NCBI RefSeq assembly: GCF_031191545.1
Contig: NZ_CP133472.1
Span: 1,488,001 to 1,552,000 of the forward strand
Length of the DNA: 64,000 nt
Origin: Schaalia odontolytica
GTDB lineage: Bacteria; Actinomycetota; Actinomycetes; Actinomycetales; Actinomycetaceae
Direction: 5' to 3'
Positions 1 through 8,400 of the stretch are shown here, piece after piece. Below the pieces are notes generated by a model. The model had not been told where the DNA came from. It searched no databases and was given only the letters and a program-made list of their open reading frames with translations. The stretch's first letter is position 1, and every line of letters begins with the position of its first letter. A program made the position numbers and the translations under genes.

Positions 1-1
1 T

Positions 2-604
2 GTCAATCCTGCCCCCCAGGGCTACGCGGGAAGCCCCTACGGTGTCCCCGCCCCGGTTGCTATGCCGAAGCTGCCCGGCCGTGGAGGTGCCGTCACCACG
101 ATCATCCTTGGCATCGTGCTCATGATCATCGTTGCGCCGATCGTCGTCCTCGCAATGGTTATTACTGGCGCGACCGGTGCCCCCGGGCAATCCGTCGAAG
201 GCGGCACCAAGGAAAATGGGGACATCGTGACCGTGACCGCGGATGGACATTACATGGTCTGGGGCACCGGTGGCAAGGATCCCGAGTGTTCGCTCATCGG
301 CCGTGACGACGAGGTCTACAAGCTGGAACCCTATGACGGGCACGACGACGCGTACCTCGCATCGGATGTGCCCGCCGGCGAATATAAGCTCGACTGTGAT
401 GGAATCTCAGCCAGCGAGTCCATCACGGGATACAACACGACGCCGGAGGTCATGACGAAGGTCGTGTTCGCCCCCCTGCTGTGGGGCAGTGGCGTCGGAG
501 TCGCCGGTCTGGTTGTTTTGATCGTCGGAATCGTGCTCCTGGTGAAGGTCAACGGCAAGCGTCGCCGCATGACGCAGGAAGCCATGATGTCGGCTGTGCG
601 CTGA
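2..604 (+). CDS. Small membrane protein, 5'-truncated by the window edge
   Basis: The frame is open from base 2, so the true start lies upstream of the window; the first visible ATG at 62 is probably internal. About 200 residues are visible: a Pro/Gly/Tyr-rich cytoplasmic head, one membrane segment (about residues 30-55), an extracytoplasmic domain of about 90 residues with two cysteines, a second membrane segment near the C-terminus and a short Arg/Lys-rich tail ending in AMMSAVR. The next gene encodes a paralog with the same layout and the near-identical ending AMMSAIG, so this is a tandem duplication. No enzymatic motif is visible and the function is unknown. A strong hairpin follows the stop. 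Confidence 0.8.
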   Translation, partial: VNPAPQGYAGSPYGVPAPVAMPKLPGRGGAVTTIILGIVLMIIVAPIVVLAMVITGATGAPGQSVEGGTKENGDIVTVTADGHYMVWGTGGKDPECSLIGRDDEVYKLEPYDGHDDAYLASDVPAGEYKLDCDGISASESITGYNTTPEVMTKVVFAPLLWGSGVGVAGLVVLIVGIVLLVKVNGKRRRMTQEAMMSAVR

Positions 605-617
605 CGCAATGCGCGAT

Positions 618-659
618 AAGGGGACGAGGTCCGGGCAGTTTCTCGGGCCTCGTCCCCTT
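618..659 (+). terminator. Rho-independent-type terminator
   Basis: Inverted repeat AAGGGGACGAGG / CCTCGTCCCCTT, 14 bases after the stop, ending in TTT. It contains a variant of the GACGAGGCCGGGG word seen at several other gene ends. Confidence 0.75.
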
Positions 660-802
660 TGCTCTCGCCCAGGAATCGACCCTCGCTGGGGTGCCGGTCG
701 TGCGATCGGAGGTATCGTAGTAATCGGTCCTGTGCGACCTGCTGTTCACCTCGGTGGTCGCGTTGGTATGCTGAAAGAAAGTCCCCTCAGGAAGGCTCTC
801 CT

Positions 803-1486
803 ATGTCGAACCCCAGGCCCTACGGTGTGCCCGGCGAGCAGGCTACGCCCTGGCCGCAGTACGGGCAGGGTGGCGCGAATGGCGCCATGCCCGCCCAGGG
901 TGGCTATCCGGGTGCCGGTTATGCCGGTCCCGCGGTCATGCCCCCCATGAACCTGCCCAGCCGAGCACCGGGCACGATCATGATCGTTGTCGGCCTGCTC
1001 ATGATGCTGATCGTCGCCCCGATCGTCTTTGCTGTGGTCGCTTTCTCAGGCCTGAATACCGATATGCCCGAGGATATTAATGCTGTCAACATCAAGAATG
1101 GCGGGACCGTCGAGGTTGGAGCCAACGGACAGTACACGGTCCTCTTCTCCAAGGGTGAGGCGACGTCGTGCACCATGACGGACACTAACGGCGACGTCTA
1201 CGACATGCACACGTTTGCCGGTGCCAAGAACTACTACACGGCCACCGATCTGCCGGCCGGTGCCTACCGCGTCGACTGTGAGGGCCTTCCCGCAGGAGCG
1301 GAAATTTCGGGCATGGATGTCAGCGCCGGTGACATTACCAAGTCCAGCACGAACGGCCTGATTTGGTCCTCGGTCATTGGCGTCAGCGGCACGATCATCA
1401 TGATTATCGGCATCGTGCTGGTGGTGAAAGCTAACGGCAGGCGACGAGAGATTCGTCAGCAGGCGATGATGTCGGCTATTGGCTGA
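803..1486 (+). CDS. Small membrane protein, paralog of the upstream gene
   Basis: 227 residues. The start is the ATG at 803, preceded by AGGAAGG; a longer in-frame opening from 659 lacks a ribosome site and crosses the intergenic gap. The head (about 50 residues) is rich in Pro, Gly and Tyr. A membrane segment follows (GTIMIVVGLLMMLIVAPIVF region), then an extracytoplasmic domain with two cysteines, a second membrane segment and a basic tail. The domain order, the two-cysteine pattern and the C-terminal AMMSA match the preceding gene. Both may be small envelope proteins; the family was not recognised and no function is claimed. Confidence 0.85.
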   Translation: MSNPRPYGVPGEQATPWPQYGQGGANGAMPAQGGYPGAGYAGPAVMPPMNLPSRAPGTIMIVVGLLMMLIVAPIVFAVVAFSGLNTDMPEDINAVNIKNGGTVEVGANGQYTVLFSKGEATSCTMTDTNGDVYDMHTFAGAKNYYTATDLPAGAYRVDCEGLPAGAEISGMDVSAGDITKSSTNGLIWSSVIGVSGTIIMIIGIVLVVKANGRRREIRQQAMMSAIG

Positions 1487-1500
1487 CCCGTCGCGCATGT

Positions 1501-1541
1501 GAAGGGGCGGGGCCTCGGAGCAACTCCGGCGTCGCCCCTTC
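1501..1541 (+). terminator. Terminator hairpin
   Basis: GAAGGGGCG / CGCCCCTTC stem with a loop of about 23 bases, just after the second membrane-protein gene. It lies between that stop and the start of the DUF418 gene. Confidence 0.65.
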
Positions 1542-1573
1542 GTTGCATCCAAACCACCACGCGAGAGGAAACT

Positions 1574-2929
1574 ATGCACACCCTATCTTTCACGGGAGTG
1601 CGGCAGCTGCGCTTCCCCGCTCCTGATGTCGCGCGCGGCTTCATGCTCGCGCTCATTGCACTCGCCAACGTTCCGTTCTGGATCACCTATTTCCCGGATG
1701 CGCCTCAGGCTGGGCATGACGCACTCGCTGCCATGAATCAGGCGGACCAGTGGTGGTATGTCGCGCGAAACCTGTTCGTCGATCGCAGGGCCTATCCGCT
1801 CTTTTCGATCCTGTTTGGATTCGGCATGGCGATCATGGCCTCGCGAACGATCGAGCGTGAGCGACGCTATGCGCTGGATGCCCTTCCCGCCGACCTGAGC
1901 GCTGATTGGCAGCCTATCCAGTGGCAGATCTTTAATGAGAATGCTGAGCGACGTGCGCGTGCATCCGCATCAGCCCTGATCCGCCGCCGCGGCTTGTGGA
2001 TGCTGGTTTTTGGTGCTGTGCATGGCCTGTTCTTCGCGGGCGACATCATCGGAACGTATGGTCTTGTCGCGGTGCTCTTCGCTGAAGTTGTTGTCGTGAA
2101 GCGCGTGTGGCCGCGCGTTTTGGTAGGTCTTCTCTTTGCTGCGCTGAGCTTGCTTGGGCTCTGGTCGATGGGGATGATGCTGGGTGGGACTCCCATGGTG
2201 CTGGAGTATCGTGGCCCGTCGACGCTGACGGTGTTCTACCCGTTGGTGTCCCTCGGGTCCTGGCTGGGAGCAACCATCGGCACGGTTTTGATGTCCCTTG
2301 TTGTTCCGTGCGTCATGATCGGCGTGGGTGTCGCCCGATGGGGCGTCCTGCAGGATCCGCGTGGGCACCGGCTGATCCTGGCCTGCGTGGCCGCCGGCGG
2401 CCTGGGGTTGGGTGTCCTCGGAGGGCTTCCCTTCGTGCTCATGCAGCTGGATTGGGCGTTCGAGGGGTCGGCCGTGTGGTCGTACCCGTTGTTTCATGCC
2501 TCGGGTGTGTTGGGGGCGTGCGGATGGCTCGCGTTGCTCGCGCTCGTGGGCGGCGGGCCGCGTGAGAAGCTGGGGACCGTCTGTTCCTTCCTGAGTGCGA
2601 TCGGACGCCGCTCGATGACCGCTTACCTGGCGCAGACGGTGCTTTTCATCTCCATCTTCAGCGTGCTTGGTGCGTGTGGCGTGCGTTCGTTGGGGGTCGC
2701 GGTGTCCGGCCTCATTGCTCTGGGGGTCTGGTCGGCGATCGGCCTTGGTTGTGTCATTGCCGAGGCCGTGGGGTCCGCTCGCGGTCCCGCCGAGTGGGCG
2801 CTGCGGTGGCTGGTGACGCGCACTACGAAGTCTCGTCCGCTCCCCGCCCTGCCGGTGCTCCCAGTTGCCGCTCAGGGGGTGTCCGCTACGGGAGAGGTCA
2901 AGATGGACGAAGCGGATGGCCCTATTTAG
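1574..2929 (+). CDS. DUF418 (YeiB-like) multi-pass membrane protein
   Basis: 451 residues starting at the ATG at 1574 behind GAGAGG. The N-terminus (RFPAPDVARGFMLALIALAN) is the typical opening of DUF418/YeiB proteins, with an aspartate-arginine pair just before the first membrane segment. Eight to ten hydrophobic segments follow, with the conserved SAIGRRSMTAYLAQT block at about residues 335-360, which is the C-terminal DUF418 signature. The family is related to acyltransferase-like membrane proteins and its substrate is not established. It stands alone, flanked by a terminator upstream and about 240 bases of non-coding DNA downstream. Confidence 0.85.
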   Translation: MHTLSFTGVRQLRFPAPDVARGFMLALIALANVPFWITYFPDAPQAGHDALAAMNQADQWWYVARNLFVDRRAYPLFSILFGFGMAIMASRTIERERRYALDALPADLSADWQPIQWQIFNENAERRARASASALIRRRGLWMLVFGAVHGLFFAGDIIGTYGLVAVLFAEVVVVKRVWPRVLVGLLFAALSLLGLWSMGMMLGGTPMVLEYRGPSTLTVFYPLVSLGSWLGATIGTVLMSLVVPCVMIGVGVARWGVLQDPRGHRLILACVAAGGLGLGVLGGLPFVLMQLDWAFEGSAVWSYPLFHASGVLGACGWLALLALVGGGPREKLGTVCSFLSAIGRRSMTAYLAQTVLFISIFSVLGACGVRSLGVAVSGLIALGVWSAIGLGCVIAEAVGSARGPAEWALRWLVTRTTKSRPLPALPVLPVAAQGVSATGEVKMDEADGPI

Positions 2930-3082
2930 TGGAATGTTTGCGGTTATGCAAGGGCTAGGAATAAATGTGAGCAACAATACAATGATCTAGCCGTTGTGCG
3001 AGGCTGGCCTGATGAGCTGCGACGATGGTCTTTCGCCTTTCTGTTCTCGTTGGCCATCGGGCACCTCAGATCCTCATGGGCG

Positions 3083-3111
3083 TTGGTTTTTCGCGGTTTC
3101 TGCGCTACTGT
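3083..3111 (+). promoter_or_regulatory. Predicted promoter for the small ORF and YbjN gene
   Basis: TTGGTT (3083-3088), a 17-base spacer and TACTGT (3106-3111) fit a vegetative sigma promoter. It lies 55 bases before the small ORF. The rest of 2930-3082 shows no feature. Confidence 0.4.
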
Positions 3112-3165
3112 GAAGTTACCAAGACACGTGCTGGTATCACGATGAGGCGAGCGTAGGAGGTGTCG

Positions 3166-3264
3166 ATGGCTGTGCATATGCAGAACGCTGTGAGGGGCGG
3201 TCGGCGCGCTTCCGGCCCCTCGGTAGCGACGCGGTGGCGCGTCAATGAATATCTGCGCGAATAG
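3166..3264 (+). CDS. Possible 32-residue small protein or leader peptide
   Basis: ATG at 3166 is preceded by a strong AGGAGG at 5-base spacing. The frame runs 32 codons to a TAG at 3262-3264 and is rich in Arg (MAVHMQNAVRGGRRASGPSV at the N-terminus, ending VNEYLRE). It stops 9 bases before the ATG of the YbjN gene, so the two are probably co-transcribed. The perfect ribosome site and close spacing argue for translation. Whether it is a functional peptide or a cis-acting leader that sets translation of the next gene cannot be told from sequence. There is no run of identical codons typical of amino-acid attenuators. Confidence 0.5.
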   Translation: MAVHMQNAVRGGRRASGPSVATRWRVNEYLRE

Positions 3265-3273
3265 GGGATCATT

Positions 3274-3936
3274 ATGGGCTGGCTATGGTGGGCGGATGCT
3301 GACGGGGGAACCGGCGGCGAGGAGGTGCCTCGTCGCCACGATCTGCCAGACGATACCGCCTCTGATATGGAACAATGGGAGGGTAGCAACGCGGAACCTT
3401 CGGAAGGAATTGTCACGGGTAACTCGGAGTTTGAGGCCAATCGTTTCGATATGGTTCGTCCCATTACGCAGGAGCGCTTGGGGCTCCTTTTCGACTCTGA
3501 GGGATGGGCCTGGCGTATCGACAGCGATGGGGATCTGTGCGGGTTCTGGGATGGGCATCTGTTCTGCTTCCGCTTCCTCGGTGACTCGCGCGAGGTTTTG
3601 TCGATTGTTGCCTTCTTAAAGAACCTCGTCCCGATTGAGTTCGGGGAGGATCTGCGCGACTTCCTTCAGGCTTGGCACGGGGAGTATCTCTGGCCGAAGG
3701 CCCACGTGGTGGATCAAGAGGGCGGTGACCGCGTCGTTGCCGAAGTGAATGCCGATTACGAGTATGGTGCGACCGATGCGCAGCTCGTGCAGCAGGTGAT
3801 GTGTGCGCTCGCTACGACCCTGCAACTCTTCCGTGCGCTTGAAGAGCGTTACGGCATTGATGGCGATGGTGGCCCCGGTCCTGCGGGTGGCCATCAGCGC
3901 GGCTTCGATGGCCCCGCCTGGCTTCCGGAGAATTGA
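3274..3936 (+). CDS. YbjN domain-containing protein
   Basis: 220 residues from the ATG at 3274. The N-terminal 50 residues are acidic and low-complexity. The core (about 65-190) has the alternating pattern of the YbjN family, which shares a fold with type III secretion chaperones: RLGLLFDSEGWAWRIDSDGD, then LFCFRFLGDSREVLSI, a helix and a Trp-rich segment. YbjN-type proteins in actinobacteria are often found in pairs and have no settled biochemical role. No signal peptide is visible, so it is probably cytosolic. It sits 9 bases after the small ORF and just upstream of the heat-shock promoter region of clpB. Confidence 0.75.
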   Translation: MGWLWWADADGGTGGEEVPRRHDLPDDTASDMEQWEGSNAEPSEGIVTGNSEFEANRFDMVRPITQERLGLLFDSEGWAWRIDSDGDLCGFWDGHLFCFRFLGDSREVLSIVAFLKNLVPIEFGEDLRDFLQAWHGEYLWPKAHVVDQEGGDRVVAEVNADYEYGATDAQLVQQVMCALATTLQLFRALEERYGIDGDGGPGPAGGHQRGFDGPAWLPEN

Positions 3937-3958
3937 CTGGATCCTCCTCCTTATCGAA

Positions 3959-3979
3959 GTTGAGTGGAATAGACTCAAG
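3959..3979 (+). promoter_or_regulatory. HAIR element (HspR-binding site) upstream of clpB
   Basis: GTTGAGT-N7-ACTCAAG differs at one base from the HspR-associated inverted repeat consensus CTTGAGT-N7-ACTCAAG. It lies about 78 bases before the clpB start. HspR represses dnaK and clpB operons in actinobacteria, so clpB is predicted to be under HspR control. Confidence 0.85.
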
Positions 3980-4056
3980 TTTGTCTTCGTTGTGTCTGTC
4001 AGAAGGCATCGAGGGGCTCGGTGCCGCCAGACACGAACATGTTGAGGAGTGATTTC

Positions 4057-6669
4057 ATGGCACGTGAAATGACAACGAAGGCGCAGGAGGCCATCTCCTC
4101 TGCGCTCCAGGCCGCCGGTGCGGCCGCTAATCCGCAGGTGGAACCCATTCACCTGCTCGAAGCGCTGATTGAACAGCGTGAAGGCATCGCACTGTCCCTA
4201 CTTGGGGCAGTTGGTGCCGACCCGCGCGCGATCGGTGCGCGTACCCGCAATGCCCTCGTGGCCCTCCCGAGCGCGCAGGGCGCGTCCGCTGGCAGCGCCC
4301 AGCCCTCGAACGCACTGCTGGCGGTCGTTCGCGACGCCGGTGAGCGCGCTCAGGCTGCGGGCGACCAGTATGTCTCGACCGAGCACCTACTCATCGCGCT
4401 GGCTGCCTCGCAGACCGAGGCGGGGCGCATCCTGACGCAGGCCGGGGTCGAGGCCGACGCACTCACGCAGGCGCTCGCCCAGCTGCGCCCCGACCCGATC
4501 ACCTCGGCTGACCCTGAGGGTTCTTTCGAGGCTCTGTCCAAGTACGGCCGTGACCTCACTGAGGTTGCGCGCGAAGGAAAGCTTGACCCGGTTATTGGCC
4601 GTGACAACGAGATCCGCCGTGTCGTCCAGGTCCTCTCCCGGCGCACGAAGAACAACCCGGTCCTGATCGGTGAACCCGGCGTCGGCAAGACTGCCGTCGT
4701 CGAAGGTCTCGCTCAGCGCATTGTCGCGGGTGATGTTCCCGAGTCTTTGCGTGACAAGCGTCTCGTCTCCCTGGATGTGTCCTCGATGGTTGCCGGTGCG
4801 AAGTATCGCGGCGAGTTTGAAGAGCGCCTCAAGGCTGTCCTCGCGGAGATCTCGCGCTCTGACGGTCAAATCATTACCTTCATCGACGAGCTGCACACGG
4901 TCGTCGGTGCGGGCGGCGGCTCCGAGGGGGCGATGGATGCGGGCAACATGCTCAAGCCCATGCTCGCCCGCGGTGAGCTGCGCATGGTAGGCGCGACCAC
5001 TCTCGACGAGTATCGCGAGAACATCGAAAAGGACCCGGCGCTCGAGCGCCGCTTCCAGCAGGTGTTCGTCGGCGAACCTTCGGTTGAGGATACCGTCGCG
5101 ATCCTGCGTGGTATCGCCCCCAAGTACGAGGCCCACCACAAGGTGACGATCTCTGACGGCGCTCTAGTCGCCGCTGCCACCCTGTCGAATCGCTATATCT
5201 CCGGCCGACAGCTGCCCGATAAGGCAATTGATCTGATTGACGAGGCCGCGTCCCGCCTGCGCATGGAGCTGGATTCCTCGCCGGTGGAGATCGACGAGCT
5301 GCGTCGTGGCGTGGACCGTCTGCGCATGGAGGAGTCCTACCTTGCCGAGTCAGACCCAGAGGGCCTTGACGAGGCTACGCAGGAGCGGCTGAGTAAACTG
5401 CGTGCGGACCTTGCCGACCGCGAGGAGAACTTGCGTGCTTTGACGGCCCGCTGGGAGGCTGAGAAGGCAGGCCACAATCGCGTTGGTGACCTGCGCGTCC
5501 AGCTCGACACGCTGCGCACCCAGCTCGATCTGGCCGTACGTGAGGGACGCTGGGAAGAAGCCGGGCGCCTCCAGAATGGCGAGATCCCCGCTGTCGAGCG
5601 CCAGATTGTCGAGGCGGAACAACAGGCTGAGGCCCAGGAAGGTCGCAGCGACGAAGAGCCGATGATCGCTGAGAAGGTGGGACCCGCAGAAATCGCCGAG
5701 GTAATCGAAGCGTGGACGGGAATTCCAACGGGTAAGCTCCTGCAAACTGAGACGGACAAGCTCCTTCATATGGAGGAGGAACTTGGAAAACGCCTCATCG
5801 GTCAGAAAGATGCCGTGCGCGCAGTCTCGGACGCGGTGCGTCGCTCCCGAGCTGGTTTGTCTGATCCCAACCGTCCGACCGGTTCCTTTCTTTTCCTCGG
5901 GCCGACAGGCGTTGGTAAGACGGAGCTGGCCAAGGCGCTCGCGGAGTTCCTCTTTGATGATGAGAGGGCGATGGTGCGTATCGACATGTCCGAATACTCC
6001 GAAAAGCACTCGGTCGCGCGCCTCGTCGGTGCCCCTCCCGGCTACGTGGGCTACGAGCAGGGCGGTCAGCTAACCGAAGCGGTGCGTCGTCGTCCATACT
6101 CTGTCGTCCTTTTGGATGAAGTCGAGAAGGCTGACCCTGAGATCTTCGACATTCTTCTGCAGGTTCTGGATGACGGACGTCTCACAGATGGGCAGGGGCG
6201 GACGGTGGACTTCCGAAACACCATCCTTATCCTCACGTCGAACCTCGGTTCGCAGTTCCTGGCGGATCCGGACTTGACATCTGAGGGCAAGCGCGACTCT
6301 GTCATGTCGGTCGTTCGTGCCGCCTTCCGTCCGGAGTTCCTCAATAGGCTAGATGAGATGGTCATGTTTGACCCTCTTACCCGCGAAAATCTAGGAGAGA
6401 TCGTCGATTTGATCGTCATGTCCGTGGAGTCTCGTCTGCGCGAGCGTCGCATAGGTTTGACAGTGACCGAGCCGGCCCGTGGCTGGCTCGCTCGCCTGGG
6501 GTATGATCCCGCATTTGGCGCGCGTCCGTTGCGGCGCTTGATTCAGCGGGAGATTGGCGATCGACTGGCGGTTTTGCTTCTTGGTGGAGGCCTTCAAGAT
6601 GGTCACAATGTGACAGTTGACATTAATGACTCCTTTGACGGGCTTGTCATGAATGTTGATAAACCCTGA
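4057..6669 (+). CDS. clpB: ATP-dependent disaggregase ClpB
   Basis: 870 residues, the expected length. The ATG at 4057 is chosen because it follows GAGG and opens with [12 protein letters not shown], aligning with known ClpB N-termini; an in-frame GTG at 4021 has no ribosome site. Order: Clp N-domain (1-150), first AAA+ module with Walker A GEPGVGKT near residue 205 and Walker B FIDELHT, the coiled-coil middle domain (about 400-520) that separates ClpB from ClpA/C, then the second AAA+ module with GPTGVGKT near 615 and sensor/C-terminal domain. ClpB works with DnaK/DnaJ/GrpE (not in this window) to resolve aggregates. The HAIR site upstream indicates HspR control. Confidence 0.98.
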   Translation: MAREMTTKAQEAISSALQAAGAAANPQVEPIHLLEALIEQREGIALSLLGAVGADPRAIGARTRNALVALPSAQGASAGSAQPSNALLAVVRDAGERAQAAGDQYVSTEHLLIALAASQTEAGRILTQAGVEADALTQALAQLRPDPITSADPEGSFEALSKYGRDLTEVAREGKLDPVIGRDNEIRRVVQVLSRRTKNNPVLIGEPGVGKTAVVEGLAQRIVAGDVPESLRDKRLVSLDVSSMVAGAKYRGEFEERLKAVLAEISRSDGQIITFIDELHTVVGAGGGSEGAMDAGNMLKPMLARGELRMVGATTLDEYRENIEKDPALERRFQQVFVGEPSVEDTVAILRGIAPKYEAHHKVTISDGALVAAATLSNRYISGRQLPDKAIDLIDEAASRLRMELDSSPVEIDELRRGVDRLRMEESYLAESDPEGLDEATQERLSKLRADLADREENLRALTARWEAEKAGHNRVGDLRVQLDTLRTQLDLAVREGRWEEAGRLQNGEIPAVERQIVEAEQQAEAQEGRSDEEPMIAEKVGPAEIAEVIEAWTGIPTGKLLQTETDKLLHMEEELGKRLIGQKDAVRAVSDAVRRSRAGLSDPNRPTGSFLFLGPTGVGKTELAKALAEFLFDDERAMVRIDMSEYSEKHSVARLVGAPPGYVGYEQGGQLTEAVRRRPYSVVLLDEVEKADPEIFDILLQVLDDGRLTDGQGRTVDFRNTILILTSNLGSQFLADPDLTSEGKRDSVMSVVRAAFRPEFLNRLDEMVMFDPLTRENLGEIVDLIVMSVESRLRERRIGLTVTEPARGWLARLGYDPAFGARPLRRLIQREIGDRLAVLLLGGGLQDGHNVTVDINDSFDGLVMNVDKP

Positions 6670-6680
6670 GATTGCGCGGT

Positions 6681-6697
6681 ACACTGACTACCAGTGT
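6681..6697. promoter_or_regulatory. Possible TetR-type operator
   Basis: ACACTG-N5-CAGTGT, a palindrome with perfect 6-base arms, lies 46 bases before the TetR-family start and 11 bases after the clpB stop. TetR regulators often bind such sites in their own promoters. It could instead be a weak transcript end for clpB; no T-run follows. Confidence 0.35.
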
Positions 6698-6742
6698 GCT
6701 TTTCGGGCGCGGTGTATCGTGCCCGCAACATCAGGAGATGAT

Positions 6743-7525
6743 ATGACAACCCAGAGGAAGGCCCGTGGCGCCTACTCCGTAGGACAGGCGACGCGTGAAT
6801 CCATCCTCTCGGCAGCGATGGTTCTCATTGCAGAGCGAGGCTATAACGGCTTCTCCCTGCGCGACCTCGGCCGTCGAGTCGGTATTTCACACCCCGCTGT
6901 CGTCTATCACTTCCCTTCTAAGGAAGCGATCCTGCGCAGTGCGATCCAGCGCCACGAGGAGATGAACGCCCTCTTCGACGTCACCATTAACGAGGAGACT
7001 GAGGGCGGCTTCGACGAGGGCGGCATCACCGCCGGCTCGTTTGTTGACTGGGCGGTCGGAGAGATGCGCTTCGCCATGAAGCCCGGTGCCGACGCGGCCA
7101 TTGCCCTCGACTGTGTGCTGTGGGCCGAGTCCTCCTCTGAGGCGCACCCTGCGCACGAGCACTACAAGTACCGCACCCAGCAGATGGAGGAAGCCCTCAC
7201 CACGATGATCCAGACCTTCGTCGACGAGGAGGGTGCCAATATCGGCACTACGCCCCGTACCCTGGCGAAGATCCTCATCCGCTACTGGTATGGCTCCGTC
7301 GTTTCGGCTCGCTACAACGACGAGCCGATCGATGCCCGCGAGTTCGTCTCGGACTTCCTGGCCGTGTGCGTGCAGCTCCTTCACCTGCCCGCGCACTACA
7401 TCCTCCAACTCGGGGCCTCGGTGCCCGAGGAAGTTGCTGAGGTCTACGCCCGCACGCTGCGTAAGATCAGCGAAAAGACCATCGCCGCCGCCGAGGTTGG
7501 TGCGGCCCCGGAGGCTACCGCGTGA
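6743..7525 (+). CDS. TetR/AcrR-family transcriptional regulator
   Basis: 260 residues. The ATG at 6743 follows AGGAG; the longer in-frame opening from 6653 overlaps the clpB end and is not used. Residues 12-60 form the TetR helix-turn-helix: TRESILSAAMVLIAERGYNG, then FSLRDLGRRVGISHPAVVYHF with the recognition helix and PSKEAIL. The rest is a helical ligand/dimer domain with no recognisable ligand signature. The gene's GTGA overlap with the next gene suggests translational coupling, so the regulator and the hydrolase are probably one operon. Auto-repression through the palindrome at 6681-6697 is a guess. Confidence 0.85.
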   Translation: MTTQRKARGAYSVGQATRESILSAAMVLIAERGYNGFSLRDLGRRVGISHPAVVYHFPSKEAILRSAIQRHEEMNALFDVTINEETEGGFDEGGITAGSFVDWAVGEMRFAMKPGADAAIALDCVLWAESSSEAHPAHEHYKYRTQQMEEALTTMIQTFVDEEGANIGTTPRTLAKILIRYWYGSVVSARYNDEPIDAREFVSDFLAVCVQLLHLPAHYILQLGASVPEEVAEVYARTLRKISEKTIAAAEVGAAPEATA

Positions 7526-8325
7526 TCGGCCCGCTGCCGTCTTTCGATGTCGCCCTCGTCCTTCGTGTCGGGGGCGACGTCGTCTATTCACACGGTGATG
7601 TTGGTCGCGTCTTTCCGCTTGCCTCGGTGACGAAGCCGATCGTCGCCTGGTCGCTTCTGGTCGCGGTTGACCGCGGCCTGCTCTCCCTGGATGATTCTGC
7701 GGGGCCCGAGGGGGCGACGGTTCGTCACCTTCTGGCCCATGCCTCGGGCCTGCCCTTTGAGGGGCGCGGCCCCGTTGCCGCTCCCGAGAAGCGTCGCATT
7801 TACTCGAACGAGGGTTTCGATGTTCTCGGCGAGGTACTCGCGCAAGCGACCGGAGTGAGTGTTGCCCAGTGGGTGCGTCAGGAGGTCTTCGAACCGCTCG
7901 GCATGGGCGCCGCGGATGTTCCGGGTAGCCCAGCCCATTCGGGAGTTGCCAGTGCCTCGGATGTCAGCCTTTTCGGTGCCGAATTGGCGTGCCCGACGCT
8001 GGTCAGCGCTCCTCTGGCGGCTCTCGCGGGCATCTCGCAGTTTCCCGCGCTGGCTGGCGTCGTCCCCGGGTATGGGCGGTGTAATCCCTGTCCCTGGGGC
8101 CTCGGTCTTGAAATCCGTGGTGAGAAGGTTCCGCATTGGACTGCGCCCGATGCTTCGCCGCGCACGATCGGTCACTTCGGGCAATCCGGCTCCTTCGTGT
8201 GGGCGGATCGTGATCTCGGAGCCGCCGCCGCTTTTGTCGGAGCGGAGCCCTTTGGGCTGTGGCACCACGAGAATTGGTCGGCGCTCAACTCGGAGCTGCT
8301 GCGCCTGGCGCGCGAGCATGCCTGA
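7522..8325 (+). CDS. Serine hydrolase of the beta-lactamase / penicillin-binding-protein-like family
   Basis: 267 residues starting at a GTG that overlaps the TetR stop by 4 bases. The class C/DD-peptidase-like motifs are in order: S35-V-T-K38 (nucleophile and general base), Y94-S-N96, and HFGQSG near residue 216 in place of the K-T/S-G box (the H-x-G form is common in the esterase/DD-peptidase branch). There is no signal peptide, so it is probably cytosolic, unlike a true beta-lactamase. It is shorter than usual for the family (about 350-400 residues). An esterase or peptidase acting on a ligand sensed by the TetR partner is a reasonable but unproven reading. Confidence 0.75.
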   Translation: MIGPLPSFDVALVLRVGGDVVYSHGDVGRVFPLASVTKPIVAWSLLVAVDRGLLSLDDSAGPEGATVRHLLAHASGLPFEGRGPVAAPEKRRIYSNEGFDVLGEVLAQATGVSVAQWVRQEVFEPLGMGAADVPGSPAHSGVASASDVSLFGAELACPTLVSAPLAALAGISQFPALAGVVPGYGRCNPCPWGLGLEIRGEKVPHWTAPDASPRTIGHFGQSGSFVWADRDLGAAAAFVGAEPFGLWHHENWSALNSELLRLAREHA

Positions 8326-8336
8326 TGGGCAGTGAA

Positions 8337-8364
8337 CGAGGCCTGGGCGCGCGCCCAGGCCTCG
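8337..8364. terminator. Perfect 28-base palindrome, bidirectional terminator
   Basis: CGAGGCCTGGGCGC followed by its exact reverse complement, between the convergent hydrolase and exonuclease genes. A hairpin of this strength would work in both directions. Confidence 0.7.
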
Positions 8365-8400
8365 AGCTATTCCGACTTTGTTGTGTCGGCCTCTTTTGTC

